This document shows positions 9,147 through 20,315 of a stretch of 64,000 nucleotides of DNA, piece after piece. Source of the DNA: CAWDYA01 sp963806495 (lineage in GTDB: Bacteria; Acidobacteriota; Polarisedimenticolia; JACPZX01; DASXTC01); the NCBI GenBank assembly GCA_963806495.1, contig CAWDYA010000011.1, forward strand, positions 1 through 64,000. Reading direction: 5' to 3'. The notes beneath the pieces are model-generated. The model did no database searches, was not told the DNA's origin, and saw only the letters and a program-made list of their open reading frames with translations. Every line of letters begins with the position of its first letter. Position 1 is the stretch's first letter. Made by a program: the position numbers and the translations under genes.

Positions 9147-9157
9147 GTCTTTTACAG

Positions 9158-9234
<77 letters not shown>

Positions 9235-9247
9235 TCAATGAAGGTGC

Positions 9248-9277
9248 AGGCTACCACCCGGATCCTCGCGCCGTCAA
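9248..9277 (-). promoter_or_regulatory. Putative promoter of tRNA-fMet
   Basis: On the minus strand, TTGACG (9277-9272) and TAGCCT (9253-9248) are separated by 18 bases. The -10 ends 14 bases upstream of the mature tRNA 5' end. Confidence 0.45.
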
Positions 9278-9295
9278 GATTGTCCGATCCTGCGC

Positions 9296-9323
9296 TTGAC
9301 TTTCGCTTCAGATTCGGTATCAT
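9296..9323 (+). promoter_or_regulatory. Putative promoter upstream of the HNH gene
   Basis: TTGACT (9296-9301) and TATCAT (9318-9323) are separated by 16 bases, a good sigma-70-type match pointing to the HNH gene. The 146 bases from there to the HNH start contain no clear gene. Confidence 0.55.
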
Positions 9324-9469
9324 TCGGGCATGGCTTTCACTTTTAATTCGCCCATCGCCAGCGTCACCTACCCCACCCGGTCGCCGCACGCGATGCCGCG
9401 CGGGCTGCGGCTCCCCGCCTGCCGCGAGGTGGCGGCCGGCCCGGCGCGCGCCCGGCGCCGGGAGTCCGC

Positions 9470-11410
9470 ATGGAGCTGCGCGGCGATTCGCTCGCGTTGG
9501 CTCTGAAGTCGGCTCTGGACCGGCTGACTCCTGTCCTCGCGCGCGCGGCGGGCGCATTCACCCGCAAGCGTGCCTGGCTGGACCTGGGCTTCGCGCGTGC
9601 GGACGACCTCGCGCGGGAGCGGTTCGGCCGCAGCGGGCGCTGGCTGAGGGACCTCGCCTGCCTGTCCGGGGCGTTCGACCGGCTTCCGGGTCTGTCGGCG
9701 GCGCTTGCCGGCGACGACGGTGGGCGCCCCCTCGGCGGGGTGGCCGCACTCCAGATCGCCCGCGTGGCCACCGATGACTCGCTGGAAGATTGGATTGCGC
9801 TCGCCCGAAGGGTGCCGGTGCGCGCACTTCGCGAGGCGGTGGGCCGCGCGCTCGCCGCGGAATCGCGGTGGCCACTTCGATGCGATACAGAAAATGAGGA
9901 CGGAGCGGTGGTCGGCCATGAGGCACATCATCATGATCAGGATTCCCGCCCCCGCAGTGGCGCTCTGGTCATGACGCGCTGGGTCAGACTCCGGGTCCCG
10001 GCGGCGGTGCAGGGTGCGTTCGGCGTCGCGCTGCATCTGTACCGCGCGGTCGAGGGATACGCTGCAACGGTAACCTCCTTCGTCGAGGCCCTCGTCGCCG
10101 AGGCGACCACCGGCCCGGACCCCGTCGACATCGCGGATTCGGCGCCGGTCGACACGGCGGCGTCACGGCAGACGCTCGAGTCGATGCTGGCGCGCGCCAC
10201 CGACAACTGGTCGCATCTGCCGGGTCCTCCTCGTGACTCGTGTGCCTTCGCCCTGGCGCGACAGAGCCTGCAGCGGTTCAGCCAGCTCGAGGCGGTGGCC
10301 GGCACGGGCGGGCCGGCGGATCTGGAGGCGCAGATCCGGGCGCTGGTCGATCTGGAGGACGAGCTTCACCGTCGCCTCGGGGTCGTGCTGGCCGAGATGG
10401 GAGACGGCGGCGCCTGGTCGCGCCTGCGGTTCGCGGGGCTGGGACAGTACGCCGAGGAAAGGCTGGGCATGAGCCGCACGACGGCGCGCGATCGAGCGGC
10501 CGCGGCACGGGTGCTGCGCCGGTTTCCCGTGATCCGCGACGCCTACGACGCCGGCTCGATCGGGTTGGAGGCCACGATGCGGATCGTGCGCGCGATCGGC
10601 CCCGGCCCCGTCGAGGAGCGAACCCAGCACGAGTGGGTGGCCCACGCAGCCGGGATCACCATCAAGAGACTGCGCGATGAGACGCGCGCGCTGTCGTGGC
10701 GGCGCGCCGGGGTATCCGGCGCGGTGGGTTCCGATACGGCCGGGCCACCTCTTCCGCTCACCGACTCCCAGTGGCAGGCCTCGCTACGCTTCGAGTCCGG
10801 GATGACACGCTCCCGCATCGGTGAGCTGGGTCGACTGGCGGCCGCCGCCCCCTCACCGGACGTTTTCCTGGAGCTCAGGCTGCCCGAGCCGCTGATCCAG
10901 TCGCTGCTCACGGCGATGGACTCCCGCCGCGAAAGTCTGGCACCGGATGATAAAGAGCGACCCGGTCCGGATACGAACGGCTCCGCGCGGGCCGCACGGT
11001 CGTTCGCCACGCGCGGGCAGGAGGTTCCGGCCTGGGTCGGCCTGCTCGCGCTCATCGAGGAGTTCGTCGAGACCTGGGACCCGCCGGCCGCCGCCTATCG
11101 CAGGCGGGGGGATCGCATCTACAGCCGGGACGGATGGCGCTGCACGACGCCGGCCTGCACGTCACGCCGCAACCTCGAAATGCATCACGTCCGGCACCGT
11201 TCGGACGGCGGGCCCGACGCGGAATGGAACCTCGCCACGGCGTGTCGCCTGCACCATCAGTGGGGCGAGCACGGCGGCCTGGCCTCGTGCCGCGGCACGG
11301 CCCCCCTGGGACTGACATGGCGTCTGGGCAGAAAGGAGGTCGGTGTCTGGTACCGGAACGAAAAAAAGCTGGATCAGCGGGACGGCGCGTCGGTCCGCGG
11401 GAACAGATAG
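9470..11410 (+). CDS. HNH endonuclease-domain protein (646 aa)
   Basis: The long N-terminal region (about 540 residues) is Arg/Ala-rich and helical. The C-terminus carries an HNH nuclease fold: IYSRDGWRCTTPAC gives a cysteine knuckle, then MHHVRHRSDGG, then the N and final H in WNLATACRLHHQWGEHGG. Proteins with a long DUF222-like helical region before HNH are common in GC-rich soil bacteria. Their role is not established, and mobile or defence functions have been proposed for relatives. The 3' end overlaps the convergent ftsB gene by 37 bases. It lies just outside the tRNA-bounded element, so it is probably not part of it. Confidence 0.75.
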   Translation: MELRGDSLALALKSALDRLTPVLARAAGAFTRKRAWLDLGFARADDLARERFGRSGRWLRDLACLSGAFDRLPGLSAALAGDDGGRPLGGVAALQIARVATDDSLEDWIALARRVPVRALREAVGRALAAESRWPLRCDTENEDGAVVGHEAHHHDQDSRPRSGALVMTRWVRLRVPAAVQGAFGVALHLYRAVEGYAATVTSFVEALVAEATTGPDPVDIADSAPVDTAASRQTLESMLARATDNWSHLPGPPRDSCAFALARQSLQRFSQLEAVAGTGGPADLEAQIRALVDLEDELHRRLGVVLAEMGDGGAWSRLRFAGLGQYAEERLGMSRTTARDRAAAARVLRRFPVIRDAYDAGSIGLEATMRIVRAIGPGPVEERTQHEWVAHAAGITIKRLRDETRALSWRRAGVSGAVGSDTAGPPLPLTDSQWQASLRFESGMTRSRIGELGRLAAAAPSPDVFLELRLPEPLIQSLLTAMDSRRESLAPDDKERPGPDTNGSARAARSFATRGQEVPAWVGLLALIEEFVETWDPPAAAYRRRGDRIYSRDGWRCTTPACTSRRNLEMHHVRHRSDGGPDAEWNLATACRLHHQWGEHGGLASCRGTAPLGLTWRLGRKEVGVWYRNEKKLDQRDGASVRGNR

Positions 11411-11687
11411 ACCACCTCACCCGGGCGGGCGTAACCGAGCTCCTCGCGTGCGAGCTTCTCGATGACGTACGGGTCCGTCTTGAGGGCATGGATGTCGCCG
11501 AGCAGCACGGCGTTCTGTGCCTTCAGCTCGGCGACCTCTTGCTGCAGCTCTCTGTAGGCCGCACGGCGGCGGCGCACCTCCAGGTAGCCGCGGTCCCCCG
11601 TGGCCGCGCCGATCAGGACGGCCAGCGCCGCGGCCAGCACCACAAAGATGACGACGCGGCGCCCGAGCGGTATGGAGATCGGTGCCA

Positions 11688-11688
<1 letters not shown>
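11374..11688 (-). CDS. ftsB: FtsB/DivIC-type septum protein
   Basis: A 104-residue bitopic protein: a short cytoplasmic start, one membrane helix (about residues 9-29), then a coiled coil rich in Glu/Leu/Lys (YRELQQEVAELKAQNAVLL). It ends with YVIEKLAREELGYARPGEVVY, the hallmark of the FtsB/DivIC family, whose members bridge FtsL and FtsQ in the divisome. Its start overlaps the enolase stop by one base (TGATG), and eno-ftsB linkage is widespread. The gene is intact. Confidence 0.88.
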
Positions 11689-14351
<2,663 letters not shown>

Positions 14352-14359
<8 letters not shown>

Positions 14360-14381
14360 GCCGTCTCGAGGTCCCTATAAT
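14352..14381 (+). promoter_or_regulatory. cutA promoter, predicted leaderless
   Basis: TTGATC (14352-14357), 18 bases, then TATAAT (14376-14381). The ATG of cutA begins only six bases after the -10, so transcription should start at or next to the start codon. Confidence 0.65.
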
Positions 14382-14387
14382 TCGATC

Positions 14388-14714
14388 ATGACCGACAAAC
14401 TGATCGTCCTCACCACGGTCGACAAGGAGGAGATCGCGGACAAGATCGCCAACGCCCTCGTCGAGCGGCGTATCGCGGCCTGCGTGAATCTCCTGCCCCT
14501 CGGCGTCTCCATCTATCGCTGGAAGGAGAAGGTCTGCCGCGACCGCGAGTACATGCTGTTCATCAAGACGTCCGCTCACCTGTTCAACGAGGTCCGCGAC
14601 ACCATCCGGGAGATCCACACATACGAGCTTCCCGAGGTGATCGCCCTGCCCATCGCCGTGGGCGAGGAGAAGGTCCTCGACTGGATCGCCGCCTCGGTCA
14701 AGCCTCGCGGCTAG
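14388..14714 (+). CDS. cutA: CutA divalent-cation tolerance protein
   Basis: A 108-residue trimeric alpha/beta protein of the CutA1 family. Recognisable are the AACVNLLPLGVSIYRWKEKV core, the FIKTSAHLFNEV helix and the conserved HTYELPEVIALPI segment. Family members are linked to metal-ion tolerance but the molecular role is unclear. I chose ATG 14388; there is no Shine-Dalgarno, and a perfect TATAAT lies six bases upstream, indicating a leaderless mRNA. Its 3' end overlaps the convergent trans-sulfuration gene by four bases. Confidence 0.92.
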   Translation: MTDKLIVLTTVDKEEIADKIANALVERRIAACVNLLPLGVSIYRWKEKVCRDREYMLFIKTSAHLFNEVRDTIREIHTYELPEVIALPIAVGEEKVLDWIAASVKPRG

Positions 14715-15853
14715 CCGATCGCCTTCAGCCCGCGCTCGAGATCAGCGATCAGGTCCTCCGCGTCCTCGATCCCGACGGAGATCCTCACCAGATCGTCCGC
14801 GATGCCCAGCCGCTTGCGCTCTTCGGGCGGTACCGAGGCGTGGGTCATCGAGGCCGAGTGGCTGATGAGAGTCTCGACGCCGCCGAGACTCTCGGCCAGG
14901 GTGCACACCTCCAGCGCATCGAGGAAACTCTTCGCCGCGGCGTAGCTTCCCAGCTCGAAGGAGATCATCGCCCCGTAGCCGCGCGCCTGCCGGCCGGCCA
15001 GCTCGTGCTGTGGATGCGAGTCGAGGCCCGGGTAGATCACCCGCTTCACCTTCGGGTGCCCGTCGAGGAAGTCGGCGATCATCCGCGCGTTGGCCTCGTG
15101 CCGCTCCATCCGCACGGCCAGCGTCTTGACGCCCCTCAGCACGAGCCACGAGTCGAACGGTGACAGGACCGCACCGGCCGACTTCTGGATGAAGTAGATG
15201 CGATCCCCGTGCTCCTTCCGGCGCGTGATCACGGCGCCTCCGACGCTGTCGGAGTGCCCGTTGAGGAACTTGGTGGTGCTGTGCACCACGATGTCGGCAC
15301 CGAGCGCCATCGGGCTCTGCAGGTAGGGGCTCATGAAGGTGTTGTCGACGACCAGGATGGCGCCGCGCTTGCGGCACAGCCCGGCCACCGCCTCGATGTC
15401 GGTGAGCGTCAGGATCGGATTGGTGGGCGTCTCGACGAACACCATCCGGGTCCGCTCGTTGATGCTCGCTTCCACCGTTGCGAGGTCGGAGGTGTCGATG
15501 AACGAGAACGAGAGATTGAAGTTCTTCAGCACCCCGTCGATCAGCCGGAAGGTGCCCCCGTAGACGTTCTCCGAGATGACGATGTGGTCGCCCGCCGAGA
15601 GCATCGAGAAGACGGCGTTGATCGCCGCCATGCCCGAGGCGAACGCGAACCCGCGCTCGCCCTTCTCGAGGGCGCACAGGCTGCGCTCCAGAGCGCTGCG
15701 GGTCGGGTTGATGGTGCGTGCGTAGTCGTACCCGGTGGTCTTGCCCAGCTCGATCAGCTCGTAGGTCGAGGTCTGGTAGATCGGGACGGAGACGGCACCC
15801 GTGGTCGGGTCCGACTCCTGTCCGGCATGCACGGCGTCGGTGGACACACCCAT
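14711..15853 (-). CDS. Cystathionine gamma-synthase/beta-lyase family PLP enzyme
   Basis: A 380-residue fold-type I PLP enzyme of the Cys/Met-metabolism family. It begins with STDAVHAGQESD and has YARTINPTRSALE, the cofactor Lys in HSTTKFLNGHSD (Lys195) and SLGGVETLISHSASMTH near the C-terminus. It could make or cleave cystathionine, or act on homocysteine precursors; the family signature does not decide between these. The gene stands alone with a TTGACA/TATCAT promoter and a 12-bp dyad whose right arm abuts the ATG, suggesting strong dedicated regulation, plausibly by sulfur amino acid supply. Confidence 0.9.
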   Translation of the reverse strand: MGVSTDAVHAGQESDPTTGAVSVPIYQTSTYELIELGKTTGYDYARTINPTRSALERSLCALEKGERGFAFASGMAAINAVFSMLSAGDHIVISENVYGGTFRLIDGVLKNFNLSFSFIDTSDLATVEASINERTRMVFVETPTNPILTLTDIEAVAGLCRKRGAILVVDNTFMSPYLQSPMALGADIVVHSTTKFLNGHSDSVGGAVITRRKEHGDRIYFIQKSAGAVLSPFDSWLVLRGVKTLAVRMERHEANARMIADFLDGHPKVKRVIYPGLDSHPQHELAGRQARGYGAMISFELGSYAAAKSFLDALEVCTLAESLGGVETLISHSASMTHASVPPEERKRLGIADDLVRISVGIEDAEDLIADLERGLKAIG

Positions 15854-15906
15854 AGCAGATCCCCCAATTATCGTCCGATGATAGGACAGGGGGGATCTGC
15901 TGTCAA
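15854..15906 (-). promoter_or_regulatory. Promoter with long inverted repeat (putative operator) for the PLP enzyme
   Basis: On the minus strand TTGACA (15906-15901) and TATCAT (15883-15878) are exactly 17 bases apart. A perfect 12-bp inverted repeat flanks the -10: AGCAGATCCCCC on the plus strand at 15854-15865 and its complement at 15890-15901. One arm fills the promoter spacer. The other covers the ribosome site and touches the ATG. The arm centres are 36 bp apart. Confidence 0.7.
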
Positions 15907-15921
15907 AGACAGGGGTTTAGG

Positions 15922-16593
15922 TCAGTGGTTCTTCTTCTTGCCGTGTCCCTTGCCGTGGGGTGGCCCCATGGCGCCGAACCCCGCCTCGTTGACATGACGA
16001 GGGTTGCGCCTGCGCTCGCGATAGTGGCGCGCGGTCATCTGCTCGAACCGCTGCCCGTCCCGGTGCCAGCGGTACGCCTGCGCGGGAGTGACGCCGTTGA
16101 AGGCCGCTACCGTGTGCACCCCGACCCAGAACCGGACGTCGTCCTCGCGCAGTTCCTCCATGCGCATCCGGTTGTGCCGCTTCTTCCAGTGGCCGTAGGC
16201 CTTGCCGTACGGCGGCCCGGGCGGCTCGTCCAGCTTCACGAACAGGGCGTTCGGGCGCACGCCGAAGTGGAACATGACGTCCACCCAGTTGTGCCCGTGG
16301 CGCCGGTAGTTCCATACCGCCGCGATGTCCGCGTGGCCGTTGTAGGCGATGAACGCCAGCACAGGGTAGTCCGCGTACGGATCGCGCATCTGCGGGAACA
16401 CCGTCACCACTCTCTCGCGCGGCAGCGGGTACGCCTGGTTCGAGGCGTGCAGATAGATCTGCGTGTCGTTGTCCGGGTCCGGCGACCAGAGGACGTCGAA
16501 GTCCACCGAGACCGCCGCCATGGCGGGCGCCGCCACCATACCGAGCAGCAGAACCACCGTGGCGCATGCAGACAGCCTTCCGAGAATTCGCAT
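15922..16593 (-). CDS. Secreted hypothetical protein (223 aa)
   Basis: A clear signal peptide spans about residues 1-26 (hydrophobic core, cleavage near AMAA). The mature part begins VSVDFDVLWSPDPDNDTQIYLHASNQAYPL and contains many aromatic, His and Arg residues. It includes YGHWKKRHNRMRMEEL and ends in a His/Lys-rich tail (PHGKGHGKKKNH) that could bind metal or a polyanion. A Shine-Dalgarno (GGGAGGTG) lies upstream of the start. I do not recognise a named domain. It is transcribed in the same direction as cobO upstream. Confidence 0.7.
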   Translation of the reverse strand: MRILGRLSACATVVLLLGMVAAPAMAAVSVDFDVLWSPDPDNDTQIYLHASNQAYPLPRERVVTVFPQMRDPYADYPVLAFIAYNGHADIAAVWNYRRHGHNWVDVMFHFGVRPNALFVKLDEPPGPPYGKAYGHWKKRHNRMRMEELREDDVRFWVGVHTVAAFNGVTPAQAYRWHRDGQRFEQMTARHYRERRRNPRHVNEAGFGAMGPPHGKGHGKKKNH

Positions 16594-16655
16594 AGAATCG
16601 CACCTCCCTGCTCTGTCCCGCGAATATGGGTCCGGGGGCGGCGCGAGTCAAAGGC

Positions 16656-17189
16656 CTAGAAATCAATGCCTTTCTGGGCCAATATCCCCTGCTTGTAGGG
16701 GTGCTTGACCTCGGTCATCTCGGTGACGAGGTGGGCCCTCTCGATGACCCTGGGGTGGGCGTTGCGACCGGTCAGGATCACGTGTGTTTCGTATGGCTTG
16801 GCGTCGAGCAGCTCCAGGACCGGCTCGATCGGCAGCAGCCCGTCCGCCACGGCGTTGTTGATCTCGTCCAGGATGACCAGATCGTAGGCGCCCGAGAGGA
16901 TCTTCTCGCGGGCGAACTCCAGGCCGAGGCGCGCGGCCTCCCTGTGCTCGTCCTCGGGAAGCCGGTCGCCCATGATCCTGAAGAACCCCTTGCCGGTCTT
17001 GACCAGCTCGAACTCGGGTGCGAGCCGCGCGGCGGCCAGCTGCTCGCCGCTCTTCCAGGGCCCCTTGACGAACTGGATCATCAGCACCTTGTGCCCGTAA
17101 CCGCAGGCTCTCAGGGCGGTCCCCAGCGCCGCGGTCGTCTTGCCCTTCCCGTCGCCGGTGTTGACCATGATCAGGCCGATCCGCTTCAT
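16656..17189 (-). CDS. cobO: Cob(I)alamin/corrinoid adenosyltransferase, CobO/BtuR type
   Basis: A 177-residue P-loop protein: GDGKGKTT at residues 12-19, a Walker B-like YDLVILDEINNAV and the closing segment HVILTGRNAHPRVIERAHLVTEM, all typical of the CobA/CobO/BtuR family. It transfers the adenosyl group of ATP to cob(I)alamin or its precursor. A BtuF-like binding protein lies at 57877 and a B12-binding radical SAM enzyme at 33048, so corrinoid use fits the genome. It has a normal leader with GGGAGGG before the ATG and a TATAAT box (17218-17213, minus) that interlocks with the -10 of the divergent gene. Confidence 0.92.
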   Translation of the reverse strand: MKRIGLIMVNTGDGKGKTTAALGTALRACGYGHKVLMIQFVKGPWKSGEQLAAARLAPEFELVKTGKGFFRIMGDRLPEDEHREAARLGLEFAREKILSGAYDLVILDEINNAVADGLLPIEPVLELLDAKPYETHVILTGRNAHPRVIERAHLVTEMTEVKHPYKQGILAQKGIDF

Positions 17190-17194
17190 CCGGG

Positions 17195-17222
17195 TTGCCC
17201 TCCCGCCGGCGCATTATAGAAT
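17195..17222 (+). promoter_or_regulatory. Promoter of the FG-GAP gene, interlocked with the cobO -10
   Basis: TTGCCC (17195-17200), 16 bases, then TAGAAT (17217-17222), then six bases to ATG 17229. On the opposite strand the cobO -10 TATAAT occupies 17213-17218, overlapping by two bases. Confidence 0.55.
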
Positions 17223-17228
17223 GTCCTT

Positions 17229-18866
17229 ATGCACCCTGTCTGGCTCGCGCTGGCCCTGGCCCTGCTTCCGACCTTCCACGACGCCGCCCGCGATGCCGGC
17301 ATCACCTTCGCACATGACATGGGATTGAGCGGACAGCGGATGATGGTCGAGACGATGGGATCCGGGGCCGGATTCATCGACTACGACAACGACGGCGACC
17401 TGGATATCTATCTGATCAACGGGGCTCCCCTGCCCGGCTACAAGGGGCCGGCCACGCTGTCCAACGCCATGTACCGCAACGACGGGGGCGTCCATTTCAC
17501 CGACGTCACCGGCCAGACCGGAACCGGCGACACCGGCTACGGGATGGGCCTGTGCGCGGGCGACTACGACAACGACGGTTTCACGGATCTCTACCTGTCC
17601 AACTACGGCCCCAACGTCCTGTACCACAACAAGGGCGACGGCACCTTCGAGACGGTGACCACGATGGCCGGAGTGGGCGATCCGTCCTGGGGATCGAGTT
17701 GCGCCTTTCTCGACTACGACCATGACGGCGACCTGGACCTCTATATCACCAACTACGTCGACTGGGCGCCCGACAACGACAAGTTCTGCGGCGACTACGC
17801 GAAGAACGTCAAGGCCTACTGCCACCCGAACGTCTACCATTCGCAGGCCGACATCCTGTACCGCAACAACGGCGACGGCACCTTCGAGGACGTGGGCGCG
17901 GCGGCGGGGATCCGGGTGAGGCTGGGGAACGGTCTCGGCGTGGTCACGGGCGACTACAATAACGACGGCAACATGGACATCTACGTCGCCAACGACAAGA
18001 GCCCCAACATGCTGTTTCTCAACAACGGCAACGGCACCTTCACCGACATGAGCCTGACTGCGGGCGTCGGGTACAGCGTCGACGGCGAGACACAGGCCGG
18101 CATGGGGACCGATTTCGGCGACTACGACGGCGACGGGGATCTCGATATCGTCGTCACCAACCTCGACTTCGAGTACAACGCCCTTTACCGCAACGAGGGG
18201 GGCGGAATCTTCTCCGACATGAGCTTCGCGGCGGGGATCGGGGCGGTAAGCATGTCATATGTCGGCTTCGGCGTCTCGTTCCTCGACTACGACAACGACG
18301 GCCGCATGGATCTCGCCATTGCCAACGGCCACATCCTGGACAACGCCACCTACTTCAACGACGCCACCACGTACGCCGAGCGCCCCTTCCTGTTCCACGG
18401 CGTGGGCAACGGCCGGTTCACCGAGGTCGGCACGCAGTCGGGTGAGGACATGAAGCTCCTCAAGGTGGCGCGAGGCCTGTCGGTCGGCGACGTCGACAAC
18501 GATGGTGACCTCGACATGCTGATGTCGGTCAGCGGGGGGACGCCGCGGCTGATGGTCAACGACGGCCCTGCCGGCAACCACTGGATCGGCATGAGGCTGA
18601 TCGGCACCGCCTCGGATCGATCCGCGCTCGGCACGCGCGTCACGGTGGCGGGCCCCTACGGCGAGCTCATCAAGGAGCTGCACGGCGGCGGCAGCTATCA
18701 GTCACAGGCCGACCTGAGGCTGCACGTGGGGCTCGGGGCGACGGTGCCGGATGGAGGCGTGCGGGTGGGGATCCGCTGGGCTTCAGGCGCCGCCGAAACG
18801 GTCACGATCGATCCGGTCGATCGCTACGTCACCATCCTCGAAGGGAAAGGAGTGGTCGCGCCATGA
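17229..18866 (+). CDS. Secreted FG-GAP/VCBS repeat protein with ASPIC/UnbV C-terminus (CRTAC1-like)
   Basis: A signal peptide (residues 1 to about 19) is followed by repeated beta-propeller blades. Each carries a Ca-binding loop of the DYDNDGDLDIYL, DYNNDGNMDIYV or DYDGDGDLDIVV type. The last 80 residues, with GNHWIGMRLIGTASDRSALGTRVTVAGPYG, match the ASPIC/UnbV domain. CRTAC1-like proteins of this kind are abundant in Acidobacteriota and Planctomycetota; their function is unclear. The mRNA is predicted leaderless. It overlaps the following TPR gene by four bases (ATGA), so the two proteins probably work together outside the cytoplasm. Confidence 0.9.
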   Translation: MHPVWLALALALLPTFHDAARDAGITFAHDMGLSGQRMMVETMGSGAGFIDYDNDGDLDIYLINGAPLPGYKGPATLSNAMYRNDGGVHFTDVTGQTGTGDTGYGMGLCAGDYDNDGFTDLYLSNYGPNVLYHNKGDGTFETVTTMAGVGDPSWGSSCAFLDYDHDGDLDLYITNYVDWAPDNDKFCGDYAKNVKAYCHPNVYHSQADILYRNNGDGTFEDVGAAAGIRVRLGNGLGVVTGDYNNDGNMDIYVANDKSPNMLFLNNGNGTFTDMSLTAGVGYSVDGETQAGMGTDFGDYDGDGDLDIVVTNLDFEYNALYRNEGGGIFSDMSFAAGIGAVSMSYVGFGVSFLDYDNDGRMDLAIANGHILDNATYFNDATTYAERPFLFHGVGNGRFTEVGTQSGEDMKLLKVARGLSVGDVDNDGDLDMLMSVSGGTPRLMVNDGPAGNHWIGMRLIGTASDRSALGTRVTVAGPYGELIKELHGGGSYQSQADLRLHVGLGATVPDGGVRVGIRWASGAAETVTIDPVDRYVTILEGKGVVAP

Positions 18867-19960
18867 TCCAGGCCCTCGCGCTCGCCGCGCTTCTTCTCGC
18901 CTCCGGTGCGGACGACTACACGGCCCTGATGGCGGTCGGAAAGGCGGCCCTCGCGGCCCAGGACTACGCCGGCGCCCAGGAGGCGCTCGCGAAGGCCGTC
19001 GCGCTCCGGCCCGAGGACCCGGCCGCCCACTACGCCCTGGCCCGGGCCTACGGCGGCGAGAAGAAATACCAGCTCGCCACGCAGCACTTCGAGGAAACGC
19101 TGCGGCTCGCCCCGGGCAGCCCCCAGGCCCTGATCGACCTGGCGGCCATCGAGGAGAACTCCGGACACTACGACGAGGCGGAGGCCCACTATCGCGAGGC
19201 TCTCTCCCACGGCCCCAACGTGCGCGCCGAGCGCGGACTGGCCGCGCTGATGTCCAAGCAGGGCAAGGGAGATGAAGCGGTGGCGCGGCTGAGGAAGCTC
19301 GCCGAGGCCGACCCGGCCGACCTCGAGTCGCGCTATCAGCTCGGCCTGGCGCTCAAGCTCGAGGGGAACTGCGCCGCGGCGGTGGAGGAGTTCGACACGA
19401 TCCTCGCGAAGGACCCGAAGCACGTCGGAGCACTGCTCAACGGGGGCAATTGCCTGAACAGGCTCGGGCGTGCCGAGGAGGGGGCCGCGATGCTGGAGCG
19501 GTTCCAGCAGGCCACCAGGGAAGAGGCCGACCGGGTCGACAGGGAGCGCCGCAGCTACTTCCTGCTGCTGGACGCCGACCGGGGCCTCGACAAGGGCGAT
19601 GTCGACGGCGCCCTCAGGAGCATCGAAGAGGCGGTCCGCATCAACCCGAACGATGCCAAGGCATATGCCGTGCGGGGGCAGTGCCTCGAGGCCAAGGGAC
19701 GGGTCCAGGAGGCGATGGAATCGTACGTCAAGGCGGCCGAGCTGAACACCACCGACCCGATCATCGCCGTGGAGGCCGGCCGGCTTCTGGGCAAGGTGGG
19801 GCGCTTTGCCGACGCCATCCCCTACCTGAAACGGGCGGTCGACATCGACCCTCTGATGCCCGAGCCGCACATGCTCCTGGCCGCCGTGTACTACCAGCTT
19901 GGCCGCAAGGAGGACGGGGCTGCCGAGGAAGCCGCCTACCGGCGCCTGAAGAAGCCTTGA
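18863..19960 (+). CDS. Secreted TPR-repeat protein (365 aa)
   Basis: A short hydrophobic N-terminus (MIQALALAALLLASG) looks like a signal peptide. About eight tetratricopeptide repeats follow, for example AHYALARAYGGEKKYQLATQHFEE and YLKRAVDIDPLMPEPHMLLAAVYY. No enzymatic motif is visible, so it is likely a periplasmic scaffold. It is translationally coupled to the FG-GAP protein. The TGA stop overlaps the -35 box of the next gene's promoter. Confidence 0.85.
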   Translation: MIQALALAALLLASGADDYTALMAVGKAALAAQDYAGAQEALAKAVALRPEDPAAHYALARAYGGEKKYQLATQHFEETLRLAPGSPQALIDLAAIEENSGHYDEAEAHYREALSHGPNVRAERGLAALMSKQGKGDEAVARLRKLAEADPADLESRYQLGLALKLEGNCAAAVEEFDTILAKDPKHVGALLNGGNCLNRLGRAEEGAAMLERFQQATREEADRVDRERRSYFLLLDADRGLDKGDVDGALRSIEEAVRINPNDAKAYAVRGQCLEAKGRVQEAMESYVKAAELNTTDPIIAVEAGRLLGKVGRFADAIPYLKRAVDIDPLMPEPHMLLAAVYYQLGRKEDGAAEEAAYRRLKKP

Positions 19961-19985
19961 CCGGATCCCGCCCGGCCCCTACAAT
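19957..19985 (+). promoter_or_regulatory. Leaderless promoter of the A-type Fe-S carrier
   Basis: TTGACC (19957-19962), exactly 17 bases, TACAAT (19980-19985), then six bases to ATG 19992. The -35 overlaps the preceding stop codon. Confidence 0.7.
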
Positions 19986-19991
19986 TCCGGC

Positions 19992-20315
19992 ATGATTGAA
20001 ATCACCGAAAAGGCCGTGGGACAGATAAAGAAGATGATGGCCGAGCAGGGCAAGGCCGGCGCCGCCCTGAGAGTGGGCGTCAAGCCGAGCGGCTGCTCGG
20101 GCCTCGAATACGTCATGGACTTCGCCGACGCCGGCGGCCCGGACGACCAGGAGCTGACAGTGGAGGGCCTGCGGGTCCTGATTGACGCGGCCAGCGCCGA
20201 GTACCTGAGAGGCATCCAGCTGGACTGGGGTGACGGTCTGCTGGGATCGGGCTTCAGGTTCAGCAACCCGAACGCCGACAAGACCTGCGGCTGCGGCAAG
20301 TCGTTCAGCGTCTGA
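19992..20315 (+). CDS. A-type iron-sulfur carrier (IscA/ErpA/HesB family)
   Basis: The 107-residue length is normal. It has the three conserved cysteines of the family: Cys35 in SGCSGLEY, and Cys99 and Cys101 in TCGCGKSF. It receives Fe-S clusters from the assembly scaffold and delivers them to apo-proteins. It stands alone, with its own predicted leaderless promoter, far from the cysteine desulfurase at 61863. Which subtype (IscA, ErpA or SufA) it is cannot be decided by sequence alone. Confidence 0.92.
   Translation: MIEITEKAVGQIKKMMAEQGKAGAALRVGVKPSGCSGLEYVMDFADAGGPDDQELTVEGLRVLIDAASAEYLRGIQLDWGDGLLGSGFRFSNPNADKTCGCGKSFSV

Noticed and set aside
9331..9470. A short frame starting at ATG 9331, six bases after a -10-like box
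   Set aside because: It fits the leaderless spacing but is in a different frame from the HNH protein, and the translation (Pro/Arg-rich) looks non-coding. It could reflect a frameshift, so the HNH start remains uncertain.
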